Shown here: positions 35,607 through 44,393 of the stretch, in pieces
Position numbering within the stretch: the stretch's first letter is position 1
How the letters are laid out: each line of letters starts with the position of its first letter
NCBI GenBank assembly: GCA_009784625.1
Contig: WRBI01000011.1
Location: 1-61,419 of the forward strand
DNA: 61,419 nucleotides
Source: Oscillospiraceae bacterium
GTDB taxonomy: Bacteria; Bacillota; Clostridia; Oscillospirales; Ruminococcaceae
Direction: 5' to 3'
Made by a program: the position numbers and the translations under genes
The notes under the pieces: model-generated
Told to the model about the DNA's origin: nothing
What the model saw: the letters and a program-made list of their open reading frames with translations, nothing else
The model's database searches: none

Positions 35607-36271
35607 TTATCGCCGAGCCAAAAAAACTTGCCGATGTTCTGTGCGCTGTAGAGCCTTACCGCAATGTGGCTGTGGCCGGCTGCGGCACCTGCGTGACTGT
35701 CTGTCTGGCGGGCGGAGAAAAAGAAGCCCTTGGTGTGGCCGGCATGATCCGCCTGGCGGCCAAAGAAGCCGGGCGGGAAGTGATCGTCAGTGTAACCAAC
35801 CCCATCCGGCAATGCGATATGGAGTTTCTGGACAGCCACGAGGCCGAACTGGAAGAGGCCGACTGCATCCTGTCCCTGGCATGTGGCGCCGGGGTGCAGT
35901 TTATGGCTGAAAAATTCCCGGACAAAGTGGTGGTTCCGGGGGTAGACACCAAGTTTATCGGGGTCAACCGCGATCTCGGTTATTGGACCGAGATGTGCCA
36001 AGGCTGCGGCAATTGCATATTGGAAAAAACCGGCGGGGTCTGCCCGGTATCGCGGTGCTCGAAAAGCCACTTCAACGGGCCTTGCGGCGGATCCTCCACC
36101 GGGAAGTGTGAGATTGACCCGGAGACCGAGTGCGGCTGGCAGCTGATATACGATCGATTAAGCCGGATCAACCAGCTTGACCGGTTATTGGAAGTCAACG
36201 AAACCCGAGATTGGTCGACCAGCAGAGACGGCGGCCCCCGCATTGTGCGGCGGCAAGACGTGACCCTATAA
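35603..36271 (+). CDS. metV: MetV, zinc/iron-sulfur subunit of methylene-THF reductase
   Basis: A 222-residue protein of the MTHFR_C (MetV) family that partners MetF in acetogens. An N-terminal C27-x2-C30-x3-C34 group is followed by the family signature: CQGCGNC, a Cys-Pro ('GGVCPVSRC'), 'NGPCGG', 'GKCEIDPETECGW' and 'IYDRL'. The start is TTG at 35603, overlapping the previous stop (TTGA) with a GGGGGG-rich ribosome site just before; a longer frame would overlap the previous gene by 145 bases. metF follows 12 bases later. Confidence 0.9.
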   Translation: MIIAEPKKLADVLCAVEPYRNVAVAGCGTCVTVCLAGGEKEALGVAGMIRLAAKEAGREVIVSVTNPIRQCDMEFLDSHEAELEEADCILSLACGAGVQFMAEKFPDKVVVPGVDTKFIGVNRDLGYWTEMCQGCGNCILEKTGGVCPVSRCSKSHFNGPCGGSSTGKCEIDPETECGWQLIYDRLSRINQLDRLLEVNETRDWSTSRDGGPRIVRRQDVTL

Positions 36272-36283
36272 GGAGGTGTGGCT

Positions 36284-37201
36284 GTGTCAAGTGAAAAATC
36301 AAATCTGCAAAAGATACTGGAGGCGGGGCATTTTTCCGTTTCCAGCGAGATCGGCCCGCCTATGAGCGCAAACGGACAGTTTGTCCGCGGCCACGCGAAA
36401 GAATTGGCCGGGCTGGTGGACGCGGCCAATGTGACCGACTGTCAGACTGCCATTGTCCGGATGTCCAGCGTGGCGGCCTGTTGTTTGTGTGCGCAGGAGG
36501 GCCTTGAGCCGGTCTTGCAGATGACCTGCCGGGACCGCAACCGGATCGCCATTCAAAGTGATCTTTTGGGTGCGGCGGCGCTGGGGCTTAAGAACCTAGT
36601 CGTCCTTTCCGGCGACCACCAGAGCTTCGGGAATCATCCCCAGGCTAAAAATGTCTTCGACGTTGATTCGGTGCAGCTGCTGGCTGCCCTGCGTGATCAG
36701 GCCGAAAACAGCGTGTTCATGAGCGGCGCAAAGACCAAGATGCCGGCCGAGTTTTTTTTGGGCTCGACCGCCAACCCGTTTGCCGACCCGGAAGAATTGC
36801 AGTTGATCCGGCTGGAGAAAAAAATCAACGCAGGGGCAAAGTTCATCCAGACCCAGGCCATCTACAACATTGAGCGGTTTGGGCGGTGGATGGAGAAAGT
36901 TCGGGCACGGGGATTACACGAGCGGGCATACATACTGGCCGGTATTGTGGTCAACAAGAGCCAGAGGTCGATCGAGATGACCGGCATTGTACCCGGCATG
37001 GACATCCCCGAAGCGCTGATCGAGCGGATGCGCAAAGCTGAAGACGAGCAGGCTGAAGGGGTATCCATCGCCCTTGAATTGATAGAAGAGATCCGCAAGA
37101 TTGAGGGTGTAAGCGGCCTGCACATCATGGCCATCGGCTGGGAAACAATCGTGCCCACCATCTTGGAGCGGGCGGGCTTTCTGCCAAGACCCAAAGTATA
37201 A
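36284..37201 (+). CDS. metF: Methylenetetrahydrofolate reductase
   Basis: A 305-residue TIM-barrel flavoprotein that interconverts 5,10-methylene-THF and 5-methyl-THF, the methyl-branch step of the Wood-Ljungdahl pathway. Folate/flavin segments include 'VSSEIGPPMSAN', 'QMTCRDRNRIAIQSDLLGAAALG', 'LSGDH' and 'FIQTQAIYN'. The start is GTG at 36284, seven bases after a perfect AGGAGG (36271-36276); GTG at 36278 is too close to it. MetV lies directly upstream and hdrC 14 bases downstream, so electrons probably come from or go to the Hdr/Flx proteins rather than free NADH. Confidence 0.93.
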   Translation: MSSEKSNLQKILEAGHFSVSSEIGPPMSANGQFVRGHAKELAGLVDAANVTDCQTAIVRMSSVAACCLCAQEGLEPVLQMTCRDRNRIAIQSDLLGAAALGLKNLVVLSGDHQSFGNHPQAKNVFDVDSVQLLAALRDQAENSVFMSGAKTKMPAEFFLGSTANPFADPEELQLIRLEKKINAGAKFIQTQAIYNIERFGRWMEKVRARGLHERAYILAGIVVNKSQRSIEMTGIVPGMDIPEALIERMRKAEDEQAEGVSIALELIEEIRKIEGVSGLHIMAIGWETIVPTILERAGFLPRPKV

Positions 37202-37215
37202 AGGAGGAATCCTAT

Positions 37216-37614
37216 ATGGCTGACATACACGACCAAAGCTTTAAAGACCGGGTGGCGGCGCACCCCGGCGGCGAAAAGGTGCTGGGCTGTTTTCTGTGCG
37301 GCACATGCACGGCCGGCTGCCCGATCAGTGAGCTGGACGAAAGTTATAACCCACGCAAGATGATGCGGCAGATCCTGCTCGGCCTAAAAGATGAAGTGCT
37401 GGGTTCCGGTGAGATATGGAAGTGTTACCAATGTCACACTTGCGTAGCCCATTGCCCGCAGGATGTGCGCTTCGCCGACGTTGTACGCGCTCTGCGTGAG
37501 ATTGCAGTCGAGGACGGTGTGTGCGACGCCGCCCTTGCGCAAAAGGTAGCCGAAGCGGACGCGGCGGCCAGAAAGCAAAGGCTGGACGATGTCCGCGCCC
37601 TGCTCAACAAATAA
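37216..37614 (+). CDS. hdrC: Heterodisulfide reductase subunit C-like 4Fe-4S protein
   Basis: A 132-residue iron-sulfur protein with two [4Fe-4S] motifs, C25-x2-C28-x2-C31-x3-C35-P and C70-x2-C73-x2-C76-x3-C80-P, the HdrC pattern. It normally links HdrA to HdrB. No HdrB (no CCG-type cysteine-rich domain) is encoded in the operon, so here it may deliver electrons to MetVF. AAGGAGG lies eight bases before the ATG. hdrA starts 16 bases after the stop. Confidence 0.9.
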   Translation: MADIHDQSFKDRVAAHPGGEKVLGCFLCGTCTAGCPISELDESYNPRKMMRQILLGLKDEVLGSGEIWKCYQCHTCVAHCPQDVRFADVVRALREIAVEDGVCDAALAQKVAEADAAARKQRLDDVRALLNK

Positions 37615-37630
37615 GGCGGGAGGATCGCAA

Positions 37631-40600
37631 ATGAAAAAACCTGTAATGGTTGTCGGCGGCGGCATCGCCGGGATTCAGGCGTCCACCGATCTTGCGGATA
37701 TGGGGATTCCAGTTTTTCTGGTCGAGAAATCCCCCAGCATAGGCGGGCGTATGGCGCAGCTGGACAAAACATTCCCAACAAACGACTGCTCGGCTTGTAT
37801 CCTCGCGCCCAAGGTGACCAGCTGCTTTAATCATCCGCTGGTCAAGACGCTCACCTTGAGCGACCTGGTGGAAGTCAAGGGAGAAGCACCCAATCTAACC
37901 GCAGTGGTCAAGACCCGCCCGCGCTATGTGGATGAGCAAAACTGTAAAGGTTGTGACGATTGTGTAAAAGTCTGCCCGGTCGCGGCAAAGTCCGAGTTCG
38001 ATATGGGGGTGGGTGAGCGGCGTGCGGTCTATAAGCCTTTTGCCCAAGCCGTACCCAACAAAGTTGCCATCGACAAGCGGGGGACATCCCCCTGCAAATA
38101 CAATTGCCCTGCCAGGCTGGACGCCCATGGCTATGTTACACTGATAAGTGAGGGGCGGTACGAGGACGCGCTCAAAGTTGTCCGCCGCACCACCCCGTTT
38201 GCGGGGGTATTGGGCCGGGTCTGCCTCCACCCGTGTGAGGAGAACTGCACCCGCCAGTATCTGGAAGAGCCGATCTCTATTGCGTCCCTTAAACGGTTTG
38301 TCGCCGATTATGAGCTGGAGCAGGGGGTCAAACCCGCTGTGCAGATTGTTGAAGGTACTCCGGTGCGGGAAGAAAAGGTCGCGATCATCGGCGCTGGCCC
38401 CGCGGGGCTTAATTGCGCTTATCAGCTTGCTTTGCAAGGTTATAAGCCGGTTGTCTTTGAGGCGCTGCCCACCGCCGGTGGGATGCTCAAGTATGGGATA
38501 CCCGACTACCGGCTGGATAAAGGCGTCCTGCAAGGTGAGATCGACATCATCAAAGATATGGGGGTCGAGATCAAGCTGGGCGTTGCGCTGGGTCGCGATT
38601 TCACCATCAAATCCCTCAAAGATGAGGGGTATAAAGCTGTGTTTGTAGCGGTCGGCGCGCACAAAGACATGAAGCTGGGCGTACCCGGCGAAGACCACAA
38701 GCGGGTGATTTCAAGCGTAGACTTTTTACGGGAACTCAATGGCGGCCGCAAGCCGGAAATCGGCAAACAGGTAGTCGTGATCGGCGGCGGTAATGTGGCT
38801 ATGGATGCCGCGCGTTCGGCCCGGCGGCTGGGCTGTGAAGTTACCATACTTTACAGACGAACCCGCGCTGAAATGCCCGCGAATATCTGGGAAGTGCACC
38901 ACGCCGAAGAGGAAAGGGTAAGCATCCGCGAGCTGGCTACCCAAGTCGAGGCTGTGATTGAAGACGGCAAGCTGACCGGGCTCAAGTGTATCCAAAACGC
39001 GCTGGGCAAGCGGGACGCCGGCGGACGCCGGGTACCGGTGGCGATTGCCGGTTCCGAGTTTGTGCTGCCGGTGGATACCGTCATCGTGGCCATCGGCCAG
39101 AGGGTGGATGCGCAGCCAGTGATATCCGGCGGGGTCGAGAGCCTGACTCGCTGGGGCACACTGGCCATTGATGAAGTGACCATGCAGATTGCCGGGATGG
39201 ACGGTGTGTTTGCGGGCGGTGACGCAACCCGCGGCCCGGCCACCATGATCGACGCAGTGGCTGACGGAAACCGGGCGGCCACCGCCATCCGCAATTATAT
39301 TGAGGGCACATCTTTGCCCATCGAGCCGTTTGTGTTGCCCCAAACCCCTGTGGATCAGGTCGAAACCGCCAAGTTGCCCATGATCTCCCGCGCGAAGATG
39401 CCAATGATCCCGATTGAAAAACGTATTACAACTTTTGAAGAGGCCGAGACCGGCTACAACGAGGAGACCGCCCGCGCCGAAGCCGCCCGCTGTGTGGACT
39501 GTTCGGTCTGCTGTGAGTGCAAACTTTGCGAAGAGGCCTGTCAATCCGGGGCGATCTGCCACAACCAGCAGGGAGCGACCCATGAAATTCCGGTCAGCGC
39601 GGTGGTGCTTGCGCCCGGTTATGATGTGTCCGATGACATCCCGCCTGAGCTTGGTTACAACCGGTTTACCGACGTGGTCACAAGCCTTGAGTATGAGCGC
39701 ATCCTGTCGGCTTCCGGGCCGTTTGGCGGCCATGTGCAGCGGCCATCCGACGGCAAAGCCCCCGAACGGATCGCGTTTATCCAGTGCGTAGGTTCGCGCG
39801 ACAAACAGTGCGGCGGCGAGTTCTGTTCGGCGGTCTGCTGTATGTACGCGGTCAAAGAAGCGCAGATCACCAAAGAGCATCTGCCAGCTGTGCGGGATAT
39901 CGATATTTACTATATGGATATGCGCGCTTACGGCAAAGACTTTGACAAGTATGTGGATTCGGCCAAAAACAAGTACAAGATCAACTTTATCCGAAGCCGG
40001 GTAGGGGGGATCGAGCGGGACGACACTACCGGTGAGCTGTTGATCAAACATTGCGCCGCCGACGGGAACTTGAGCGAACAGCGCTACGACATGGTAGTCC
40101 TCTCGGTCGGAATGAAGCAGAACCGGGCGACGATCGACCTGTTTGGGCGGCTTGGTGTTAAGACCGACCGCCACGGCTTTGTCACCACCGATCTGCTGAC
40201 CGCTCCTGAGACCTCCCGTGCGGGGCTGCTGGCCTGCGGGGCGGCGGCCGGGCCAAAGGACATCCCGGAAACGGTGGTTGAAGCCAGTGCGGCGGCAGCC
40301 GGTGCGGCCAGGCTCGCCAACCGCTGTGAGGTTGACCTTTACGAAGAATACAGTAAGTTCTTCATCGAAGAACCCGAAGTGCCTGAGCGGGACGTTTCGA
40401 AAGAACCGGTCCGCATTGGGGTATTCGTCTGTCACTGTGGGGTAAACATCGGCGGCTACGTGGATGTAAAAGAAGTGGTCGCGTTCGCCAAAGAACTGCC
40501 CTTTGTAGTTTACTCGGATGAAACCCTTTACACCTGTTCGGTAGACGCCCAAAAGAACATCAGTGAAAAAATTGCCGAACACCGGCTGAATCGGGTGGTG

Positions 40601-42106
40601 GTGGCCTCCTGTACCCCGCGCACCCACGAGCCGCTCTTCCAGGGCGTGCTCAAGAAATCGGGCCTCAACCCTTACTTGTTCGTGATGGCAAACATCCGCG
40701 ATCAATGCTCGTGGGTACATATGGATGACCGCCTTTCCGCCACTGAAAAGGCCAAGGAGCTGGCGTCAATGGCTGTGGCAAAAGTCACATGGGCCAAACA
40801 GCTCACCCGAAAGAAGATTGACGTGGACAAATCCGCGCTGGTCATCGGCGGCGGCATGTCCGGGATTTCAGCGACGGGTGCGCTTTCCGGGATGGGCTAC
40901 AATGTCTATATGGTTGAACAGAGTGACCGGTTAGGCGGCAAAGCCCTTGCACTGGGTGAAGACAGTTTTGGCAGGCCGCTGACCGGCTATTTGCGCTCTG
41001 CAATCCACAGCATTGAGTCTGACCCCGGCGTCACTGTTATGAAAAACTCGACAATCGCCGACATTGACGGCTATGTGGGCAACTTCAAAACCCAAATACA
41101 AACCCCGGATGGAGCGCGGGATATTACCCATGGAGTAGTCATTGTGGCGATGGGCGCAAAAGCCCGGCTGCCCGAGCGCCTGCTTTACAGCAAGAACGAC
41201 CGGGTGACCACTCATCTGGAATTTGAAAACAAGCTCAAAAATATTGACACGGCATTGGATGGTATACAAGATGTGGCTATGATGCAGTGTGTGGATTCCC
41301 GGGACAGCGCACACCCTTACTGCTCGCGGGTCTGCTGCAATCAGGCACTGCGCAGTGCGATCCGGATCAAAGAAGCAAAACCGGCGGCAAACGTCACCAT
41401 ATTTTACCGTGAGATGCGCAGCTACGGCACAAGTGAAGCGCTCTATACCAAGGCGCGGGGCCTGGGTGTGCAGTTCGTCCGGTTTGAGGACGACGCGTAC
41501 CCGACCGCAGAGGAAAAAAATGGTCGCTTGATTGTAAAAGTACACGATCCGCTGCTTGACGCGGCGCTTGAGTACCCGGCCGATCTCCTCTCCCTTTCCG
41601 GTGTTGTTCAGCCGAATGTGGAAGAGAATACCCGCATTGCCCAGATGTTAAAGGTACCGCTGAACGCCGACGGTTTCTTTATGGAAGCCCACGCCAAGCT
41701 GCGTCCGGTCGACTTCGCCACAGAGGGCGTTTATCTCTGCGGGCTTGCGCACAACCCCAAAGACCTTAAAGAGTGTATTGTAATGGGCAAGGCGGCGGCT
41801 TCGCGCGCGGCCACGGTCATCTCCAAACAGCAGCTGGAAACCGAAGGTACCATCGCCAATACCAACCACGATCTCTGTGTTGGGTGCGGCGCCTGCGAAG
41901 CGGTCTGCGCTTACAAAGCCATCGCGGTGGGTGAAATCAACTGGCGCAGACAGATGGTGGATAAAGCCGTAGTCAACGACGTACTCTGTAAAGGCTGCGG
42001 GACCTGTTCGGCCACCTGCCGCTGTGGCGCGATTGATGTGGGCGGCTTCTCGGACTCGCAAGTGATGAACGAGATCGAATACCTGCTGCGCGGCGCGCTG
42101 GTTTAA
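37631..42106 (+). CDS. hdrA: Giant HdrA with inserted GltD-like NADPH module and tandem HdrA halves
   Basis: A 1491-residue multi-cofactor protein. Order: HdrA FAD motif (residues 7-35) with CSAC (53-56); [4Fe-4S] C105-C115; a GltD/NfnB-like module from about 150, with its cysteine entry motif, FAD fold at about 252 ('IIGAGPAGLN') and NADP fold at about 381 ('IGGGNVAMDAARS', then 'YRRTRAEMP', the usual NADPH phosphate contact); cysteine cluster at about 621; HdrA signature 'IQCVGSRD' with CC at about 717; a second HdrA unit from about 930 ('VCHCGVNIGG'), FAD fold at about 1070, signature 'MQCVDSRD' at about 1217; two C-terminal [4Fe-4S] sites at about 1415 and 1452. Start ATG behind GGGAGG. 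Expected role: the flavin electron-splitting core of the complex. Confidence 0.9.
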   Translation: MKKPVMVVGGGIAGIQASTDLADMGIPVFLVEKSPSIGGRMAQLDKTFPTNDCSACILAPKVTSCFNHPLVKTLTLSDLVEVKGEAPNLTAVVKTRPRYVDEQNCKGCDDCVKVCPVAAKSEFDMGVGERRAVYKPFAQAVPNKVAIDKRGTSPCKYNCPARLDAHGYVTLISEGRYEDALKVVRRTTPFAGVLGRVCLHPCEENCTRQYLEEPISIASLKRFVADYELEQGVKPAVQIVEGTPVREEKVAIIGAGPAGLNCAYQLALQGYKPVVFEALPTAGGMLKYGIPDYRLDKGVLQGEIDIIKDMGVEIKLGVALGRDFTIKSLKDEGYKAVFVAVGAHKDMKLGVPGEDHKRVISSVDFLRELNGGRKPEIGKQVVVIGGGNVAMDAARSARRLGCEVTILYRRTRAEMPANIWEVHHAEEERVSIRELATQVEAVIEDGKLTGLKCIQNALGKRDAGGRRVPVAIAGSEFVLPVDTVIVAIGQRVDAQPVISGGVESLTRWGTLAIDEVTMQIAGMDGVFAGGDATRGPATMIDAVADGNRAATAIRNYIEGTSLPIEPFVLPQTPVDQVETAKLPMISRAKMPMIPIEKRITTFEEAETGYNEETARAEAARCVDCSVCCECKLCEEACQSGAICHNQQGATHEIPVSAVVLAPGYDVSDDIPPELGYNRFTDVVTSLEYERILSASGPFGGHVQRPSDGKAPERIAFIQCVGSRDKQCGGEFCSAVCCMYAVKEAQITKEHLPAVRDIDIYYMDMRAYGKDFDKYVDSAKNKYKINFIRSRVGGIERDDTTGELLIKHCAADGNLSEQRYDMVVLSVGMKQNRATIDLFGRLGVKTDRHGFVTTDLLTAPETSRAGLLACGAAAGPKDIPETVVEASAAAAGAARLANRCEVDLYEEYSKFFIEEPEVPERDVSKEPVRIGVFVCHCGVNIGGYVDVKEVVAFAKELPFVVYSDETLYTCSVDAQKNISEKIAEHRLNRVVVASCTPRTHEPLFQGVLKKSGLNPYLFVMANIRDQCSWVHMDDRLSATEKAKELASMAVAKVTWAKQLTRKKIDVDKSALVIGGGMSGISATGALSGMGYNVYMVEQSDRLGGKALALGEDSFGRPLTGYLRSAIHSIESDPGVTVMKNSTIADIDGYVGNFKTQIQTPDGARDITHGVVIVAMGAKARLPERLLYSKNDRVTTHLEFENKLKNIDTALDGIQDVAMMQCVDSRDSAHPYCSRVCCNQALRSAIRIKEAKPAANVTIFYREMRSYGTSEALYTKARGLGVQFVRFEDDAYPTAEEKNGRLIVKVHDPLLDAALEYPADLLSLSGVVQPNVEENTRIAQMLKVPLNADGFFMEAHAKLRPVDFATEGVYLCGLAHNPKDLKECIVMGKAAASRAATVISKQQLETEGTIANTNHDLCVGCGACEAVCAYKAIAVGEINWRRQMVDKAVVNDVLCKGCGTCSATCRCGAIDVGGFSDSQVMNEIEYLLRGALV

Positions 42107-42120
42107 AGGAGGGGACGAGT

Positions 42121-42588
42121 ATGAGTCAAGCCAAAGCCCAAGACCCCGCGCCCCACACCCGGGAGTGGACCCCCAGGATTGTCGCGTTTCTCTGTAACTG
42201 GTGCAGTTACGCGGGGGCCGATCTGGCCGGTACAGGCCGGAACCAGTACCCGCCCAGTGTGCGGGTAATCCGAGTGCCTTGCTCGGGGCGGATCAACCCC
42301 ATCTATATCATCAAAGCGCTGGTAGACGGCGCGGACGGCGTGATGGTTTCCGGCTGCCACCCCGGAGACTGCCATTACCTGGCAGGAAACTTTTACGCGC
42401 GCCGCCGCTTTACCGTGCTCAAAAGACTGCTGACCACCATGGGCCTCAGTCCCGACCGGGTACACTTTACCTGGGTGTCCGCCTCGGAGGGGGCGCGGTT
42501 CGCGGGGGTTGTGCGCGAAGTTACCGAAAAGGTGGCCGCTTTAGGCCCCAGCCGGATCATGAAGGGCGGTGACATGGATGAGCTTTGA
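42121..42588 (+). CDS. mvhD: MvhD/FlxD-type 2Fe-2S subunit
   Basis: A 155-residue protein of the MvhD/FrhD family that carries a [2Fe-2S] cluster and passes electrons to HdrA. The conserved cysteines are C25, C28 ('CNWCSY'), C54 ('VPCSGR') and C79/C84 ('GCHPGDCHY'). In FlxABCD-HdrABC systems the same family is FlxD. GGAGGGG precedes the ATG. Its 3' end overlaps the next gene by 11 bases. Confidence 0.92.
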   Translation: MSQAKAQDPAPHTREWTPRIVAFLCNWCSYAGADLAGTGRNQYPPSVRVIRVPCSGRINPIYIIKALVDGADGVMVSGCHPGDCHYLAGNFYARRRFTVLKRLLTTMGLSPDRVHFTWVSASEGARFAGVVREVTEKVAALGPSRIMKGGDMDEL

Positions 42589-43426
42589 AAAACAAAGGGA
42601 TGAAGTGGCCGCCCTATGTAAAAAACTGCTGGCAGACGGCGCTGTGAGCCGGGTAGTCGGATTTCGAGAGGGCGGGGTAGAGGGGATGTCCCTGCCTTAT
42701 ATATTCACCGACCCGGCAGGTGTGGATATGTTGACTTGGAATTCGCGGTGCCTGCCAAACCTGAACGGTTATTTAACCGGTGGGGAAGGGAATACAGCAA
42801 TCGTCGCCAAGCCCTGCGATGCCCGCGCGGTGGTGGCGCTGATTTCCGAAAAGCAGCTGCGCAGGGAAGATATACACATAATCGGCCTGGTCTGCGACGG
42901 GATGGTGGATGCAAACGGCGACCCGCTGCCCGCTTGCGTTGAGTGCAGTGTCAACTGCCCGCCCGTGTACGACGATCTTATAGACGATCCCGATGTAGCT
43001 GAAAAAACTGGGGGCGAACAGGTTTCCAACGACACCAGCCTAGAGCGGTTTGAAGCCGAAATTGACAAGTGTATCCTCTGTTTTTCCTGTCGGCAGGCCT
43101 GTTACGGCTGTTATTGCCAAACCTGTTTTATGGATCGCGGGTCGCCGGGCTGGCAGCCGACTGTTCCCGGCAGGGGCGACAAGATGCTTTATCACGCCGG
43201 ACGCACCATGCATCTGGCCGGACGCTGCGTCGAGTGCGGCGCTTGTGAGAACGCCTGTGCCTCCGGCGTGGATATCCGCTATCTAATCCGCGAGGTGACA
43301 AACTTTGTGGGTGAGCTGTACGATTACCGCGCGGGGATGGATCTCGACGCCCGGCCGGCCATGCTCAGTTATGCGGCCGGTGACCGGGAAGTCGGCTTTT
43401 TGGGAGGTGATGGGGATGGCCATTAG
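42578..43426 (+). CDS. Flx-type iron-sulfur protein with FrhB-like N-terminal part
   Basis: A 282-residue protein. The N-terminal half resembles FrhB/FdhB-type flavin domains ('AIVAKPCDARAVVAL', 'IIGLVCDG'), followed by 'CVECSVNCPP' and two iron-sulfur motifs, CILCFSCRQACYGCYC and CVECGACENACASG. It matches one of the two Fe-S subunits (FlxB or FlxC) of the Flx complex; which letter applies is not decided here. The start chosen is ATG at 42578, inside the mvhD end, behind GAAGGGCGG; GTG at 42569 is the alternative. It overlaps the next gene by 11 bases. Confidence 0.82.
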   Translation: MSFEKQRDEVAALCKKLLADGAVSRVVGFREGGVEGMSLPYIFTDPAGVDMLTWNSRCLPNLNGYLTGGEGNTAIVAKPCDARAVVALISEKQLRREDIHIIGLVCDGMVDANGDPLPACVECSVNCPPVYDDLIDDPDVAEKTGGEQVSNDTSLERFEAEIDKCILCFSCRQACYGCYCQTCFMDRGSPGWQPTVPGRGDKMLYHAGRTMHLAGRCVECGACENACASGVDIRYLIREVTNFVGELYDYRAGMDLDARPAMLSYAAGDREVGFLGGDGDGH

Positions 43427-44393
43427 CAAAGACGTGATGCGCGGTTTTCTGGCGCATCTGTCTGCCGGGAGGACTCTAATCGGCCCTGTAGACACCGGAA
43501 AAGTGATTGAATACCGCAAGGCGTCCCCGAATGAAATTTTGATGGATGACCGCGTCTCTTATAAATCCATCAAGGAGTTTTACTTCCCGCAAGTCGAGCG
43601 GATGTTCACTTTTTCGGAGGGGGAAGTGCAGGATCACGACAACCCCGCCGGCTGCGCGATTTTTGGCGGGAAGCCCTGTGATCTCGAAGCCCTGCGGGTG
43701 ATGAAAGCGGTCTTTACCACCGGCAAGTTCGCTGACCCGTTCTTTGAAAGGCGGTTTGACGCCAACCTGCTGATCGGTGTTGGCTGTATCGCAAAAAAGC
43801 CCGGTTGCTTCTGCGACCAGGTGGAGGTGGATATGGCGTTCTCCGATTTTTGTGACATTATGCTGGAGGATAGCGGCGAGGGTTACAATGTTGAGTATTT
43901 GTCCGAAAAAGGCAGGCAGGCGCTGAATGAATACCCGCCCACAAAAGATGTAGCCTGCGGCAACACCCGCAAGGCTGACCCGCCCCAAGCCGATGCGCTG
44001 GCACTCAGCCCGGCTATCACAGAAGCCGGTTTCTTTGAGGCCATTGACTGGGCAAAATCTACCGAAACTTGTCAGGGCTGCGGGTTGTGTTCCTTTATCT
44101 GCCCAACTTGTCATTGTTTCGATTTTCGCGATTCAAGCGAGAATGGCACAGTCCACCGTTACAAATGTTGGGACAGCTGTATCTACCCCAAGTTTACCCT
44201 GCACGCGTCCGGGCACAACCCCCGCGAAAGCCGCGCGGCCCGCTATCGCCAGCGGCTACTGCACAAATACCGGTATGTCCCGGATAACTTTGGGCTGACC
44301 GCCTGTACCGGCTGTGGCCGGTGTGTGCGCGGCTGCCCGGTCGGTATGGATATCCGCCAGGTGGTAAAACAAGTCATGGAGGTGCAGCCATGA
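43416..44393 (+). CDS. Flx/sulfhydrogenase-beta-like 4Fe-4S dicluster protein
   Basis: A 325-residue protein like the beta subunit of cytoplasmic sulfhydrogenases and anaerobic sulfite reductase AsrA. The N-terminal domain has 'GKPCDLEALRVM' and 'GCIAKKPGCFCD'; the C-terminal part has two [4Fe-4S] motifs starting at about C219 (CQGCGLCSFICP) and C297 (CTGCGRCVRGCP). It should relay electrons between the NAD-reacting flavoprotein at 44390 and the Hdr core. The start is ATG at 43416 with GGGAGG eight bases upstream; an earlier frame start lies deep in the previous gene. Four-base overlap with the next gene. Confidence 0.88.
   Translation: MAISKDVMRGFLAHLSAGRTLIGPVDTGKVIEYRKASPNEILMDDRVSYKSIKEFYFPQVERMFTFSEGEVQDHDNPAGCAIFGGKPCDLEALRVMKAVFTTGKFADPFFERRFDANLLIGVGCIAKKPGCFCDQVEVDMAFSDFCDIMLEDSGEGYNVEYLSEKGRQALNEYPPTKDVACGNTRKADPPQADALALSPAITEAGFFEAIDWAKSTETCQGCGLCSFICPTCHCFDFRDSSENGTVHRYKCWDSCIYPKFTLHASGHNPRESRAARYRQRLLHKYRYVPDNFGLTACTGCGRCVRGCPVGMDIRQVVKQVMEVQP

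Noticed and set aside
38726-40720. 664-codon open frame on the minus strand opposite hdrA
   Set aside because: It is a shadow of the GC-rich hdrA codons. It has no ribosome site or family resemblance, and the sense strand encodes many clear cofactor motifs.
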